From: Rhodamnia argentea
Lineage: Eukaryota; Streptophyta; Magnoliopsida; Myrtales; Myrtaceae
Reading direction: 5' to 3'
Length of the DNA: 64,000 nucleotides
NCBI RefSeq assembly: GCF_020921035.1
Contig: NC_063156.1
Coordinates: 62,001-126,000, forward strand
Below, piece after piece: positions 1 through 12,909 of this stretch (the first letter of the stretch is position 1; each line of letters opens with the position of its first letter). Both the position numbers and the translations under genes were made by a program. The notes beneath the pieces were generated by a model. That model worked only from the letters and a program-made list of their open reading frames with translations, was not told where the DNA came from and made no database searches.

Positions 1-215
1 TGTATGGACGCTCACTAGCATCTTATGCAAGAGACTCCATCTACCTCGAAAGGCCATAGAGCTTCTAGTAAATTAATGGGGATTGATGAAGCTGTTAACT
101 TGTTTCCTGGATTGTGTAAATCATCCAGAAAATATTTGGTATATTTTCCTACAGTTTCTAATGGCTGATGTAAGTACTCTTAAGTCGGTTTCCTGCACGT
201 GTGGAAATATTGCAG
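1..215 (+). other. Left edge: probable intron sequence of the YAK1-like gene
   Basis: No exon of the kinase family can be read here. The stretch ends in an acceptor (ending tgcag at 215) that opens the first recognisable exon. The missing N-terminal and most kinase-domain exons should lie to the left of the window. Confidence 0.5.
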
Positions 216-3200
216 AGGACAACCCCCTGATTATGTGCTTAAGGAGGCAAAAAATACGAGCAAGTTTTTCAAGTGCATTGGAAATGTCCATGATATGGAG
301 AATTTTCAGGCTTCCATTTGTCAGAGAAGCGTTTATCAAGCTTTATCAGAAGAAGAATTTGAAGCTGTAAGTTATCCAGCTTGGACAATGTTCTTGTTCT
401 TTTTTTCCTTTTGTGGCCTTGTGTTCGCATTTTGGAAATTGATTCTTTTCTGGTTTCTTTGTTTTAAATAGAGAGAGCTGAAGAAACCTTCGATTGGGAA
501 GGAGTATTTCAATTATATGAATCTTGAAGCAATCGTAACAAACTACCCATACCGAAAGAAGTTGCCTAAAGAAGATATCATCAAAGGTTAGCCTCTCTGA
601 TACCAACTGAACAAGATGTTTGCCACAACCGTTTTGGGAAGATTGCTAAACTCTGCAGTTCCTAAGATGTCTCGTTTCTCTTTTCCTTTGGCAGAGTCTC
701 AAGTACGGTTAGCTCTAATTGACTTCTTAAGAGGACTTGTTGAGTTTGATCCTGCAAAACGGTGGTCACCATTTCAGGTCATTATTTGATCATCTTAAAG
801 TTATTGCAGCAACCTCATCTGGCAAGTTTGCTGCCATTACGTTATTTTGTGTTTCACTTTGGACTTCTTTTGGTAAATCTGTCTAGGTGTTGTTTTTCAG
901 GCTTCAGGACACCCATTCGTCACTGGGGAACCTTTTACATGCCCTTATCAACCGCCTCTGGAGACCCCTCGCATGGTAAGATAATAAGAACATGTTAGCT
1001 GGACTTCTTAGTCACTATTAGAAGCCTACCAACCCATTATTATATTTGAGAAATGAAACTATCAAGACATTGGAGGGTCACTATCAAGAGCATGGGTCTG
1101 TGATATTATATAAATTTATATGATGCTTATTTCATAGAATTTGAGCAAAAATGGTTTTTTGAGATTTTCTTAGCTTTTATCTTTTAACTTATTAGTGTGA
1201 AAATATAGACATTTTGTTTTGTCAGAGAATTATAGACGTTTGGGTATCCTATTGGTTTACAAGTGGTTTAATAAAGCAAACTGAACACAGACGAATGCTA
1301 GTACTATTAGTGAGAAGACTTGCCAATGAGCTGGTGAGGCTGTCTATTTTCTGAGCATCTTACAGTTTTTGCCATGCCATTGCTTTATGTTAAAGCTAGG
1401 TGTATAATTGAGTCGAGCAGATACAGGCTTGAGAGTTGACTCAAGCTCGACCTTTCAAACTCGATTCAGATAATTGTCAAATAAGCTGTACTCAAATCGA
1501 TTAGTCAATAAATCTCACTTGAAACTTGACTCAAGATCGGACTCTCGCTTGAGCTCGACAATTTTTAACAATGAAAATTAATTATTTTCATCTATATATT
1601 CTATATATATATATAAACTTAATATATGCTTTGATCAGCATATATATAATTACAATACATGATAATACAAATATTTGATTAGGTTTACGGGCAACTCGAG
1701 TCATGTGTTTTTAAGCTCGAGCTAGCTCGTTTAAATACTTGAGCTACACAAACGCAAAGAAAAATCGAGAGTTGGACTAATCTGTGAGTTGAACTTGAGT
1801 AGCTTACAGGTAGCTCGACTTGCTTGCCCATCTAGGCTGAGCTTTGAATTAAAGAGGCTCATAAGGGAAAACATAAGATGAAGCACCCCAAAGGATGACA
1901 TAGGCAGGTTGGTTGACCTGTTCCTGGTTTCAATCGCCTGGCTCAACTTTCTGAACTCAGTTAACTTGTTGCAGTGGGTTCTTGGACTGGACAAGTGGCC
2001 AAATCCTACAGACCTGCTGCAATGCAGTTTGTTTCTAAGGGTGAAGTCATAAGTTGGCTTGGAAACTTTTAAAGAAAATAATTTAGACTGCAGGTTCAGA
2101 TTGTTTAGAGTCATCAGCATGATTACACAGAAATCTGCTTTGCGGCCAACGGTCCAATGTAGCTTTCTTGTGGACATTGCACTTTCAGTGAGAACTGCTT
2201 ATGTCGCGTCTCTTAATTTCCTCTATTGAAAGGAGGAGAGAGAGAAGGATGAAATATGAGGAGGGCGGGAAAGGGAAGCAGGGTATACATTTTAGAAAAT
2301 TTGACAAAACCGTGTATACATGGCAGTCAAACGGCAACACGTGTTTCCTCTGGGAATTAAGTCTACATGCTATTAATTTTCTTTCTATCTTTTCTTGAGT
2401 ATCATATCTTTTCTTACGTCATCCGTCATGTTATGCTATATGGCCTGTGTTAAAAATATCAACATGAACCGTTGAAGTTCCAACTGTTTCTCCTATTGTT
2501 TCCTTTTCCTGTTAGGAATAGTTTGATTTTTAAAGCTTATCTTTTCCTTTTCTTTCTGTTTATTGTAGCTGGTTGCTCAAAATATAAAGGTAGATCATCA
2601 CCCAGGCGGAGGACATTGGTTTGCTGCTGGTTTGTCTCCTAATGTGAGATTTTTGCCCCCTTAAAGTACCATCGTTTTTTTCGTATGAGGTCGTAAAGTT
2701 TTTCTTTTCAATTTCTTTGAATTTAACTTGATTGAATACGTTCTCCCCTCACAGAGATCTCTTGTGTAGGTAGTTGGCAGGAACAGGGTGCCCTTGCATA
2801 GCAGCCCTAATTTTCAGGCGGTGCCATATGCTCATGCAAGTAGTTATGGCAGTTTAGGAAGTCATGGAAGCTATAACGATGGTGCTGGGCTCGGCAGCAG
2901 CTATGGAAGTTATGGTGATAATGCAAATTTTTTCGCATATTATTCGCCTGTTGGTCCATCTGCTATGAACATTAGTTCGCAAGGCAATGGGAAAATGCTT
3001 GGAAGCAGTCCTGATGCAAGATGGAGGAATTTTCAATTTTCCCATGCAAATGGACTGGGTATGAGTCCATCAGCAGGGAACATTGCCTCCTTGCCCCTTG
3101 GCACTAGTCCTTCGCAATTTACTCCACCAAACTCCTATGGCCAATTTTCAGTTGGTTCTCCTGGGCAATTTGGCCCCCAGTCTCCAGCAAGAGGTAGTCT

Positions 3201-6200
3201 GCAGGGATCACCGCTGGGAAAGCCAGCTGCAGCAGGACAGTTTAACAGAAGAAAGGGTTGGACATATTCTGGAAGCTCACAGGTTCAGGAAAGTTCGTCT
3301 TCAATGCATTGGCAAGGGCACCATAATGAAGGAGCCAACTCTGGCCAAGCTGAGGGTAGCTCACAGCTGCCTAATGAATCACCCCTGCATTTGCCATCAA
3401 ATCTTAATGCTGTAGGCAGGAAACAGCAGCAAGTGGTTGGTGGAATTTCTTCCGGATTTCCTGCTGTGCAGAATGTGTCTGGATCCTTTGCTCAAGGTTC
3501 CAATAGGCAGTGGCACCAAACTCTAGGAGCCGCTGATGACATGCACGAGACTGGTTCATCATTGCCCAATCCTGGAGATTGGGATCCCAACTACAGGTTA
3601 GTTTATAAAAGCTGTTAACAGATCAGTTGAATCTGGATAAGCCAATCTGTTGGATAAAATACAGTGCTATCCCTTGCATGCTATAGCATAGTCAACTTCT
3701 TGCTATATAGTTGAAACTAAAATTAAACTAATACAGGGGTAATTGATTCTAGTAATGTCAACATTTTGGGATATTTTGCGCTTGTTTATTTTGGAGAGAA
3801 TATGGTTTCATATATGCCTGCTGGCAGAGTAAGTGTTTATATGAAATGGCTCTTTCGGTTTGCTTCTTTGTAGTTTCTACACTTAATTGAAATTTTTATG
3901 TTGATGTTGGATTGATTATCCATCTGTTTGGCAACTAGCTTAGACTTTAGAGAGAAAATATCCTTGTCTATTGTTTGGTACGAAATGAGCCCTAGAAACC
4001 CTAGTAGGCTGTCAAGAAAAAAACCTTTAGCATATTCTTTTCATGCTTGCCCTCCAGTAGGCTGGGCTTTACATTTGAAACAAATTAAACAGACAAGGGG
4101 AAGTATCAATTATAGAAATAAAATAGGCAGGCGTGTGGTTCACCAGGTCATAGTCTATTTCGATAGAATGGAACTATTATTCGATTGAAAAAATCTAAAA
4201 GATATAGCTTTTCTAGGAATAGCCTTTTCCATGAATCAAACATGATCGTTGCTTGCTGCCTTTAGAAATAGTTGTTCCACAGAATTGTCCCAACAGTTAT
4301 CATAGAAACTATTATTTATTCTCAATGTCAATAAAATCATTAGATATGAGAGTATTATTGTTGAATAAAAAAACTAAATGATCATGCTTTATTGTAAATT
4401 AGTTGCATTTTGTATTGTTAGATTATTATATGTATATAGTAGAATTGCCTCTAATTAAGTTCTGAATAGCATATTATACTTTTAATATCTGTTATAACTT
4501 GTTATAATCTATTTTAACGTTTACAGATTATCATAACTTTATTTTAATGTGTGATCTTATGTAGTGATAAGCCTTTTATAATATCTGTAATATGATGTGA
4601 ACTTTGATGAATAAATGTTTGAATTGATAACAAACTCATGCGATCATGATTATTTGAAATAACGATATTTGTAACGCATAAAACCAATTATTAGAATTTA
4701 TGATACAAAACATTCGTGTGTGTGTTAAATCGTAGTTTTATTCACAATTAGAAATTTTTATTGAAATTCGGTTATTATAAGGCAATTGATAATTAAAAAA
4801 AACTTTGACAATTAAGTAGTTTTGTTTTTAATTCATAATCATTATTATTCAATAGATAGGCATCGTGCCACTAGCAGAGATAATTGAGCTATAATTGTCA
4901 TATAGAATAAAGTTGATGAATGGACATGGGGGTACTTTGATGTTCTCTCTCTCTCTCTCTCATTGGGGATAAATAGGGGATACTATGTTGTCCATATGCT
5001 ATTCTCAATTTATGGGGAGACAAAAGACGATAGAGATTCCATTCCGCAACCAAACTAAGAAATGTCTATGGTAATGCTATTGTTACGCTATTAATTTTCA
5101 TGCTGTTCTATTCCTGTCATATATAAAACTGCAAAGATAACGAACTATTATGATGACATCAAAGGAGTGTCCAGACCCTCGCTCGTCGATATCATGATAG
5201 ATATAGAAACCAATCTAAATTAGCAAATCTTTCTTAATGAACTTGAAAGATAAATCTTGCTTCTCTGGGTTACAAACTTGAAATGGGAGAAAAGGAAAAT
5301 AATATGTGATGTAGGTGCTAGATATGAGTAGTCATTCATATGGCTAGAAGGAGGATGTGTGATATGTCGAAAGTTGAACTCTAGAAAAGCAAGGGTGAGA
5401 AGGGAGAATGAATTGGAGAATTTTTCAGTTATTTGTGTTTCATTAAAAGACCTCGGACTTAACCGAATTCTGGTTGTGAATCCGTGAGAGAAATGATATA
5501 ATGCAATTAATTGACTTATTTATTTATTTATTTTTGGCCATGACACATGATAGACCTAAAACCATAGCTATCTAAAATGTATGTTTAAGTCTCCAGGTAG
5601 CTTGGCCTCCCTGTCTTATAACAATTCTAGTTAATTTGGATTTTGGTCAAGAAAAGGCTTGCTGTTTTCATTCTATGAAACTGGTCATTGGTTTAGGTCA
5701 TGTGATCTAGAAATCACGATGAGATCACATGACCTAAACCAATGACCAGTTTCATAGAATGAAAACAGCAAGTTTTTTCTTGACCAAAATCCAAATTAAC
5801 TAGAATTTTGGTTTTATTTTAATTTTCCTTACCTGTACACTTTAGTTACATCTTTGCTCTAGTCTGTAGATGGTAGTCTCTTTTTGACGAAATTGTAGAT
5901 TTTAATTCTTAGCGCCTGCTCATGACTCTTGAATTGCCTAATGTTCCTTAAGTGGGAACTCTTTTCCCCTTGCACACACCGATACACGCCTGCATTTCTT
6001 GAGTTGCATTTAATTTGCTGTCTCTGGCCTCAGCGATGAACTACTTCTGGAAGAAGTGGAAGAAGAATCCTCAGATAAAAGTTGCCTAGCCACTGAGTTT
6101 GGGAAAGTGATGCATCTCAGTTCTGCAGAGTCATTAGTAGGTATCAGGAGGTCCACCAACGTGCCCACATCTAGTACAAGTTCATTCATAAGGTGGCCAA

Positions 6201-6893
6201 ATCTCTTTCCTTGCTAATGGAATGTTATCCGCATTTAATCTATTACATGGGAAGTTTGTGTTTCTGCTTATAGCGTTGGTTTAGCGTATGGAAAAGAATC
6301 CATTCCGTTCTTTTATTCATGGACACATGCATTCACACATGCAAGAGACATTTGCTTACTTATGCTTCTTTGTATTCCAGACAACACGGTCCTGCTCAAT
6401 CATTTACACATGTAGAGCCAGGCAAACCTCCATCTCATGATCAGTATTTTGGACAAATGCGTGGCTTGTCAAACCCTTCCCATTTTGTCCCGCAGCCCTC
6501 TCATAATTCTTTAAGCCGTTTGGGGCAGCAACCTGCACAGCGACTATATTATGGAAGAGCAACCTCTGGTCGTGGGAATGAGTGGAATTACAACAAGATG
6601 CAGGCTCCTGCTTCAAGTTTCAACAATGGGGGCCCACATCCTCATGGAAACAACTCTTTCATCAATGGCATGTCATGGGGTACTCTCTGAATTTAATACT
6701 CTTAGAGTTTTTGCCATTGCTCTTAAGTGGCAGAATCAAATAGTTTTGTGTCTTTGTGGGGGAAAATGAAGGGGTTATGTTAATCCTTTCTTATGAAGAC
6801 CGGAATGTTGATGTAGGGCGAAGGGCCAGTGATGCTTTCACAAGCATACCTCCAACAAGTCGGGGAAGAAAAGACTATGGAAGAATTGCCTAA
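216..6893 (+). CDS. YAK1: YAK1-like dual-specificity (DYRK family) protein kinase, C-terminal 619 residues
   Basis: This is the 3' part of a plant YAK1 kinase, a DYRK-family regulator linked in plants to TOR and ABA signalling. The exons I can join in frame are 216-366, 472-586, 695-777, 901-975, 2569-2643, 2770-3596, 6034-6192, 6381-6679 and 6817-6893 (stop TAA 6891-6893). The first four encode the end of the kinase C-lobe, including GQPPDYVLKEAKNTSKFF and the terminal RGLVEFDPAKRWSPFQ helix block. The rest is the long Ser/Gly/Asn/Gln-rich tail typical of plant YAK1, starting with QNIKVDHHPGGGHWF. Reading through the donor at 6680 gives an apparent stop at 6690. Splicing to 6817 instead yields the tail SIPPTSRGRKDYGRIA, which fits the family better. 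The ATP-binding and catalytic-loop exons are outside the window. Exons from 2569 on are duplicated at 14870-18770. Confidence 0.93.
1398..1845. mobile_element. MITE-like element rich in GCTCGA/CTCGAG motifs
   Basis: This lies in the YAK1 intron 976-2568. It is dense in agctcga/ctcgagct motifs. Its left edge (ctaggtgtataattgagtcg) and the reverse complement of its right edge (cctagatgggcaagcaagtc) share the pattern CTAG-G-...-AGTCGAGC, which suggests imperfect terminal inverted repeats. It has no coding capacity and its exact ends are uncertain. It sits outside the duplicated unit. Confidence 0.45.
5623..5807. repeat. Near-perfect inverted repeat, 85-bp arms and 15-nt loop
   Basis: The arms 5623-5707 and 5723-5807 are reverse complements with two mismatches. 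They flank a 15-base loop (5708-5722). The repeat lies in the YAK1 intron 3597-6033. The corresponding place in unit B (near 17790-17890) has only the right arm, preceded by the loop in the opposite orientation, so the foldback arose in one copy. Confidence 0.93.
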
Positions 6894-8351
6894 TAGCAAA
6901 AGATTGATTAAATTTTTACAATGAGGAATCACTGATTTGGTTTGCCAAGAAAGTCAGATTGATAGTTCACATGTCTCGTGGGCTTGTGCAAAGAGATTCA
7001 CAGTCATGTGATGCTCATTGTTGTGGCCGTGGTGAATATAATTTATGGTTCAGGTTTGCCAGCTCTCATGACGTATCTGGTGAATGATGCTTCCCAATTT
7101 GTGGCCATCTAATCAATTTATCTGCCTTTGAGGTGCCAAATCCTATTTGATTCTTGTGTAACAATGATACTGCACTGGTATAGCATCTTATTTTATTTGT
7201 CCTGTTAATCGAAGAAAGAAATGTAGATTGCTTGTGCTCGAAGGCAACTGCCACGAATTTTGGTGAATGGGAATTAGGAGGGGATTGTAATTGGGGTCAC
7301 AGAGGAGTTCCCTCAGCGTCTTTGAAACTCGCCTGTCACATTTTTAAATGTGCTGTCTCTTATCTGCGGAATGTCTGATGACATCAGTCTGATGAACTCA
7401 ATGAGCAGCATGCAGCAAAAAGTCGGCGAACTGGAAACCTCGATCCAGGGTGAATGTTGGGAGTTTCGGGATTACCATTTAGCAGACTAAGATTGCTCGT
7501 CATTGAACTTCAGGGTAAGTAGGATTCATCGTGATGGGGTTGGTTGTCTTCTGGTTTCTGTGGTTGTGGGGTGTGATTCGAAATGATCAAGGTTCTACTG
7601 TTATAGCTTAAACTTGAAGTCGTACTTGACTCTCAGGCTTCGGGTTTGCTGCATTTGATTAGAATATCCTGGTAACCTTCTAAAAGATTCTTTTGATTGC
7701 AAGTTTCAATGAAGACACACCTTTCAAAGAACGGGTAAAACTTAAGTGAACTTCTGGAGGTTGACTAAGAGAAACCAATGCAACGCAAGATTGTGCTGCA
7801 AACCGGAAGATGATTGAGAGTGTAGTGTAATTTGGTTAAACATAATATTTTATGACGCGGCATCCTCCAAAATTGGGTTGGGGAAATGAGTTGGGTAGAG
7901 TTTCTGCTTGTTTAAAATTAGGGTCCCGTGAACTTTTCTGTAAATTTTTCATGACGCAGCAAAGCGGAAGATGCTACTGCAAATTTTTTCTGTACTATCA
8001 GTTAACAAGTCTCATGGAATTCAAAATTTGAGGGAGTCTAACACCTAATTAAATGGAGATCGATGCTGTCCATCTCGCCCTCTCCCAATGGGTCATTTGT
8101 AAGGATCTCAAGGTGTTTGCTATTTCTTACCGCATAGTGTTGAACACCAGGTTGAGTTAATGTTGGAAGTAGATGCCTTAACTGCATAAAATAGTGGTGA
8201 AGTGACGAAGGAAAGATTGAGAAGTTGTAGAGTGAATGTGCTTCTGGTAGTCCTTTGTCACAATCTGATGGGTCCATCGACCGATTACCCATTATTGGAA
8301 TATCACAAAGAGCAAAACTACACAAAGCAAGGTCAATATCGTACTGGGGCG
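6894..8351. other. Convergent intergenic region between YAK1 and ADH copy A
   Basis: These 1.46 kb should hold both 3' untranslated regions. No other coding signal or RNA gene was recognised. Most of it (to about 8173), together with the last YAK1 exon, is missing from unit B. Confidence 0.7.
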
Positions 8352-10972
8352 TTAAATCTTGATCAAAATCTTGACGCAATTTGGCTGCTTCAGTATCTCG
8401 AGAGTTTTTGGCGCGTCTTCCAATTTGATCTCGTGTGTCAGAAGTTCATCAAGTTGGATCTCCTGTGGAACAAAAGCCAGCAAATTCAGTGGTTGTCTGC
8501 GTCGGGTCTGAATGGATGTGGCATGAAAAAGCTTATCGAAACCTTAGTTTTGGATTTGTGGAAGAGGAGGGGGAGGTGGGTCTTGCTTTTGAGGCCTCCA
8601 AAAACGGTTCCCTTCAATGTTCTCCCCATCAACAGATTCAGGAAACTAATCTGCACAAAATGGTCCAGCCCTGCACCCACCACCACTGCTTTGCCTTTTC
8701 CCTGACCACATGAAAAATGTACATATGAGACTTCAAAGATGAGTTTTGTTCTGTGTGTGTGTGAGGGTGAATGTGAGCGCGCATTATATTTTCATGGTAA
8801 ATGTGACGGTATATTCATCACCACTTTAGTCGCTTCTAGTGCCTGGTTGATCAAGTCGGATACTCCAGTGCATTCAAAGCAGTAGTCCACCCCGACTCCG
8901 CCGGTCAAGTCTTTGACCATATCGGAGATGGATTTCGAATCTGCATTACCGGAGGACTGTTGATCATCTGGATTTATGAAATGAGTCATGCCGAAGGCTT
9001 CTCCCTTGTCCTTTTTCATCCCATTTTTGTCCACACCGATTATGGTTGTCGCTCCTTGCACTCTTGCTCCTTCTATGGCCTGCTCATAATCAAATCAACT
9101 GAACTATTACTGTGTACTGTGCTTTCTATCTTTCTAATTAGTTCTCTCAAAGCAGCATTTATATAGTGCACATGTAAGTTAGCAACACAACCAACCAACC
9201 ACAGACCCCGAGTCCAACAGCACCGAGGCCGATCACTGCCACGGAGGAGCCACTCTCGACCTTAGAGTCCATCCAAGCGGCCCCAAACCCAGTGGAGAAT
9301 CCGCACGACAGGAAGCTAGCATGCGGCAGAGCTACATCTGGGTCAACCTTCACAACATAATTGGCGTCGGACACCGTGTACTCGGACCAGGTGGAGCAAG
9401 AGAGAAGGTGGTACAGGGTCTGGCCTCGGATGGACATTCTCGAAGTGCCATCTGGCAGCACGCCAGTTAAAGAGAGCGGATGCCGGTGGCATAAGTTTGT
9501 CTTCTCCGAGTTGCAGTTCTCACACTCTCCACATTCTCCAAGGAAGGCGGGAATAACCACATCTCCTATCTTCAACTCTTTTACTTCCTCTCCAACACTT
9601 TCCACGATCCTGCCATTTTACCCTGTCAATCACACACACATACAGACAGCGCTGGATGCGCATGTTGTTGATAGCAGATGTACCTTATGCTGATGAAATG
9701 CTTTGATGAGTAACTATATTCCTACTTAACTATCGAGGTGCGTATCTGTGAGGCTTAATTTACATGTATTCCATCGAAATTTGACTTTAATCTATTTTGA
9801 ACGCCACAAAATTCCTAGCCGGACAATCACGCTCCTTTTCTTCGACCAAAGCTTCTGGTGTATTGCTCTTCTTGTCTTCCCCCCTTTTTTTTTTCTGTAC
9901 TATTCAATCGATTGCGATCCCACTTAATTTACAACAAAGCAGAGGCTTGATAAGATCGTCCATGGCCTGGCCATGGGCGATCTAATAATTTCTTGGGGAA
10001 CCTAAGGCAGAGATGGGTGATGGAAGTCTCGAGCTAGCTAATTGATGCTATAGCTATGAAGACAGCTACATGCTTGGCGATTGGCTTTGTGAAGAGTCAG
10101 ATTCATTGACAAAGCAAATTGGAATGTGAAGTTGACTATTTCATTTCACTCTCATCAACGACAGGCGCCGGCAGTGGAGGCAGCTAAGAGCTGTGTTGGC
10201 TGGCCGTGGATCACAAGACACTTGTAGGATTTGTAGTTGACTATTCATTATCAAGACTGACCGGGGGAAAACATGGTCCTGATTACATCAAACTGAATAG
10301 AGTGCAGTTATCCAGATTGGGTGATTGGCAGTACAGTTGCGATACGGGACTACACTCATTGCAAAGCAGGTAAGTGTGGATGTCCAAAAGCTGAGAGAGA
10401 GATTAAGTGCCTCGGCTGGCCATAGCTAGAGCCTAGAGGCATCCATCCATCCATATATATTTGGAGTATGACTATGAATGAGATGGATGCTGTTCTTGGG
10501 GGAGAAGCAGACCCTGGGAATCGATCCCGCTGGTTGTCTCGATGGGCATTAAGAGCCGTAAAGTCGCAACTAAAGAACATACATACGAGGCCCCGCCAAA
10601 AAGTAACGAAGGAATGCAACTCCTCACTAACAAAAAACCGACAGGGAAGAATTAGAAAACTTTACCCAACACCTTCATGGCCAAGAACTCGAGGGTAAAG
10701 CGGCTGCAACGCCCAACAAATTTCAGAGAAGAGTAAGAAATCATATGACAGTAAAAGAAAAGGAAAGAAGAGAGCAGAGCAGAGCAAAGACTAACGACAG
10801 GGAAACCCAGGGAGCATAAGACATCCGTGTGGCAAACGCTGGCGAGCAACATCTTCATCCTAACTTCACTCCCCTTTGGGGGATCCACTTGTATCTCCTC
10901 CACTTTCCATTCCTCCTCTGCTCCCCAGCACACCACCCCTTTGCATGTTACCACTCCTGAGCTACTCGTCAT
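8352..10972 (-). CDS. Alcohol dehydrogenase-like zinc enzyme (class III-type ADH family), copy A
   Basis: This is a zinc-dependent medium-chain dehydrogenase, probably cytosolic and NAD(H)-linked; its substrate cannot be read from sequence. The six exons are 10972-10796, 10703-10666, 9609-9207, 9079-8822, 8701-8543 and 8462-8352, giving 381 residues, the usual family length. The catalytic zinc ligands are visible in SVCHTDV, in VLGHEGVG (encoded by the 38-nt exon 2) and in [12 protein letters not shown]. The structural zinc Cys cluster is [17 protein letters not shown]. The Rossmann motif GLGAVGLG is followed by IIGVDKN, whose Asp favours NAD. The C-terminus ends KILIKI. It most resembles the Arabidopsis At1g64710-type ADH-like proteins from memory. 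All joints are in phase and the gene appears functional. It is convergent with YAK1. Confidence 0.95.
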
Positions 10973-12672
10973 CTCCTTCTCTCTCTGTTATGTGGTTTTG
11001 CTTTACTCTCTCTCTCTCTCTCTCTCCCCACAAGAACCAATATTGCTTGCTCTTGATGAATTTGCATTACAATATATACAGGGTGCACTGTTCTGTACTT
11101 GGGAACGAGTCTTCTCTTTTTTCTGTCCACGTGAATTTTATAATCTTGGTCATGTGCGCCTGCTCGTGTTGAATTCTCCAACTGCTTTGCCACCATCACA
11201 TGTTTATTGGACTATCCTACCACACATACCATACATCTATGCCCTGTGGGGTAGTTGGCTCTCATGGCTGATAGACTTGTGGATGCAGATACAAATTAAG
11301 CGCACGACTTGTTCCATCTGTCTCGTGGGCTCTACTATCAAAGTGCAAATAATATTTATGCTCGAATCATGCGTCCTGCCAGCTAAACTTTAGATTTGCT
11401 TCTTATTTAATCCGAGGGATCAGCATAAGTACTTGATGAGCCCGATTGTTATTTATCTGAATCGGGAAATGGAAAAAAAACAACTACATAAATAGATAGA
11501 TAAATAAAATTGAACCATCGCAAGCAAGCTGTAGACGTGATATGCTGCCAATAGGAAAAGAGATAGGCGAAGAGTGAAGCTTGTGGACAAAATGAATCAT
11601 TATCCGACTGACTTAAGACTTTCTTGTAGTTCAAGCCACACCATTCATTTTTCGTGGAAATCGATTTGTCATTGAGTTAAGCTGTAATGACTTCTGCCTT
11701 TTTTTGGCTTTGTTCTCGAATAATGTCCAAGTTTTGCAGCCCTGCGCGCAAAGGACATCTAGATAATTGCTCCTCCTATTAAGGTAACAAGGAAAAAAGT
11801 TGGTCTCCACTGAATTAACATGTTTTATTATTGAGTGCTCAATTACGACAAACTTGTTTAAGCCCTACTTCTGAGAATCAAACAGGTTATAGCTTGTACT
11901 TACGTCGTCCAAATTATTTTGTTCTTTCAAGATTGGACGACTCGGTTTGTCCCCTTGTCATATAGACCCCTGGTGAGTTGTGAGATCCCTTCCGGCTAAA
12001 TTACAAGTATGGATCCCCCTCTGAACTGCTGGTCAAATCTCGCCAGCTTTTTGTCCTGTGTCCACTTGAAGACCTTGCAATGTCAGAAAGGTCCTTTTGA
12101 AAGCGCAGCCTTCGGACTCAAACTTAGCAGTATTCAATCCACGCGGCTAAGCTACAGGGTACAGGCCCCACCCGCAACAGCCATAAAGTCGGAGAAAGAT
12201 AGGAACTTTTACAAGCAAATGAATCAAATTCAACATTGTACAACAGGGTAATGTACAGAGCAAGAATAATTAAGGAACACATGTTGTGATCCCCTAAACA
12301 TGGGTGTATTGGTCGCCCGAGATATCACCGGATTTCAATTGGACATACCTCAGAATATCATTAGCTTATTGCTCTTCCTCCATCGTGCAACATCTTTTGC
12401 AGTAATGGATTCAAGCCTGCCTTACAAACTGAAGCCTCTCATGGCATGCAACCACATGCATTTTAACTGAAGAGAAATCCTCATTCATCTGCAATGTTAC
12501 CACTATTGGTCAAGTGCTCTGCCCTGCATTTATTCCGATTGTAAAAAATTTAACAAGGAAAAGTGATGGGTCGCGGCCTTAAAAGCCACCAGTCAGCATA
12601 AGTGGAACTTTGAAGCTTCCACAAACAACACCCGATGAAAATATACACTTCTGTGAAAACAGCTAGAAGAAA
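10973..12672. promoter_or_regulatory. Upstream region of ADH copy A
   Basis: On the minus strand a TATATA motif lies at 11073-11078, about 100 bases before the ADH start codon. Between them, at about 11005-11026, is a (CT)n tract, which reads as (GA)n in the likely 5' leader. The rest, up to the 3' end of the J-protein fragment, has no coding sequence that I recognise. The unit B equivalent is 21634-23354. Confidence 0.5.
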
Positions 12673-12909
12673 TTACCCGTCTGATGGATGACCAATACCA
12701 AGCCCATTACAGGTCAGTATCATTCCTTTGAATCTGGCAAGATACTCCTGCTCACAGTGACAGAACATGAGATCAAGCATGTTGAATGAGAAAGTTCCAA
12801 TTTAACCCGAAATTCGAAATAATCTATAGTCTCACCCTCAAGGAATACTTCTCGATCTCAAAAATCCCAGTTAAGTCATAGTCAAAGCGTTTGACAGGAT
12901 CGCTCAGCA
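12673..12909 (-). pseudogene. 3' fragment of the J-domain protein gene (last two exons only), copy A
   Basis: Exons 12909-12836 and 12747-12673 match the last two exons of the complete gene at 23355-25324. They encode the block [20 protein letters not shown] and a terminal part ending GIGHPSDG. The first three exons, with the start codon and the HPD motif, are missing because the duplication breakpoint (about 13488) lies in the intron upstream. Intron sequence continues from 12910 to the breakpoint. Reading frame and splice sites are still open, but no promoter or start remains. Confidence 0.92.

Noticed and set aside
155..169. A 15-nt micro-exon candidate (acceptor ttttcctacag, donor gtaagt) left of the first YAK1 exon.
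   Set aside because: Its possible translations do not match the conserved YAK1 sequence expected before GQPPDYVL, so the good splice signals are probably chance.
762..998. ORF overlapping the YAK1 exon at 901-975.
   Set aside because: It is a wrong-frame read across intron and exon; the kinase frame with proper splice sites explains the region.
1731..2177. A 148-codon minus-strand ORF in a YAK1 intron.
   Set aside because: It has no family resemblance, overlaps the MITE-like repeat and lacks splice or promoter support.
8202..8705. A 167-codon plus-strand ORF over the ADH 3' exons.
   Set aside because: It is antisense to two well-supported ADH exons (8701-8543 and 8462-8352) and has no match of its own.
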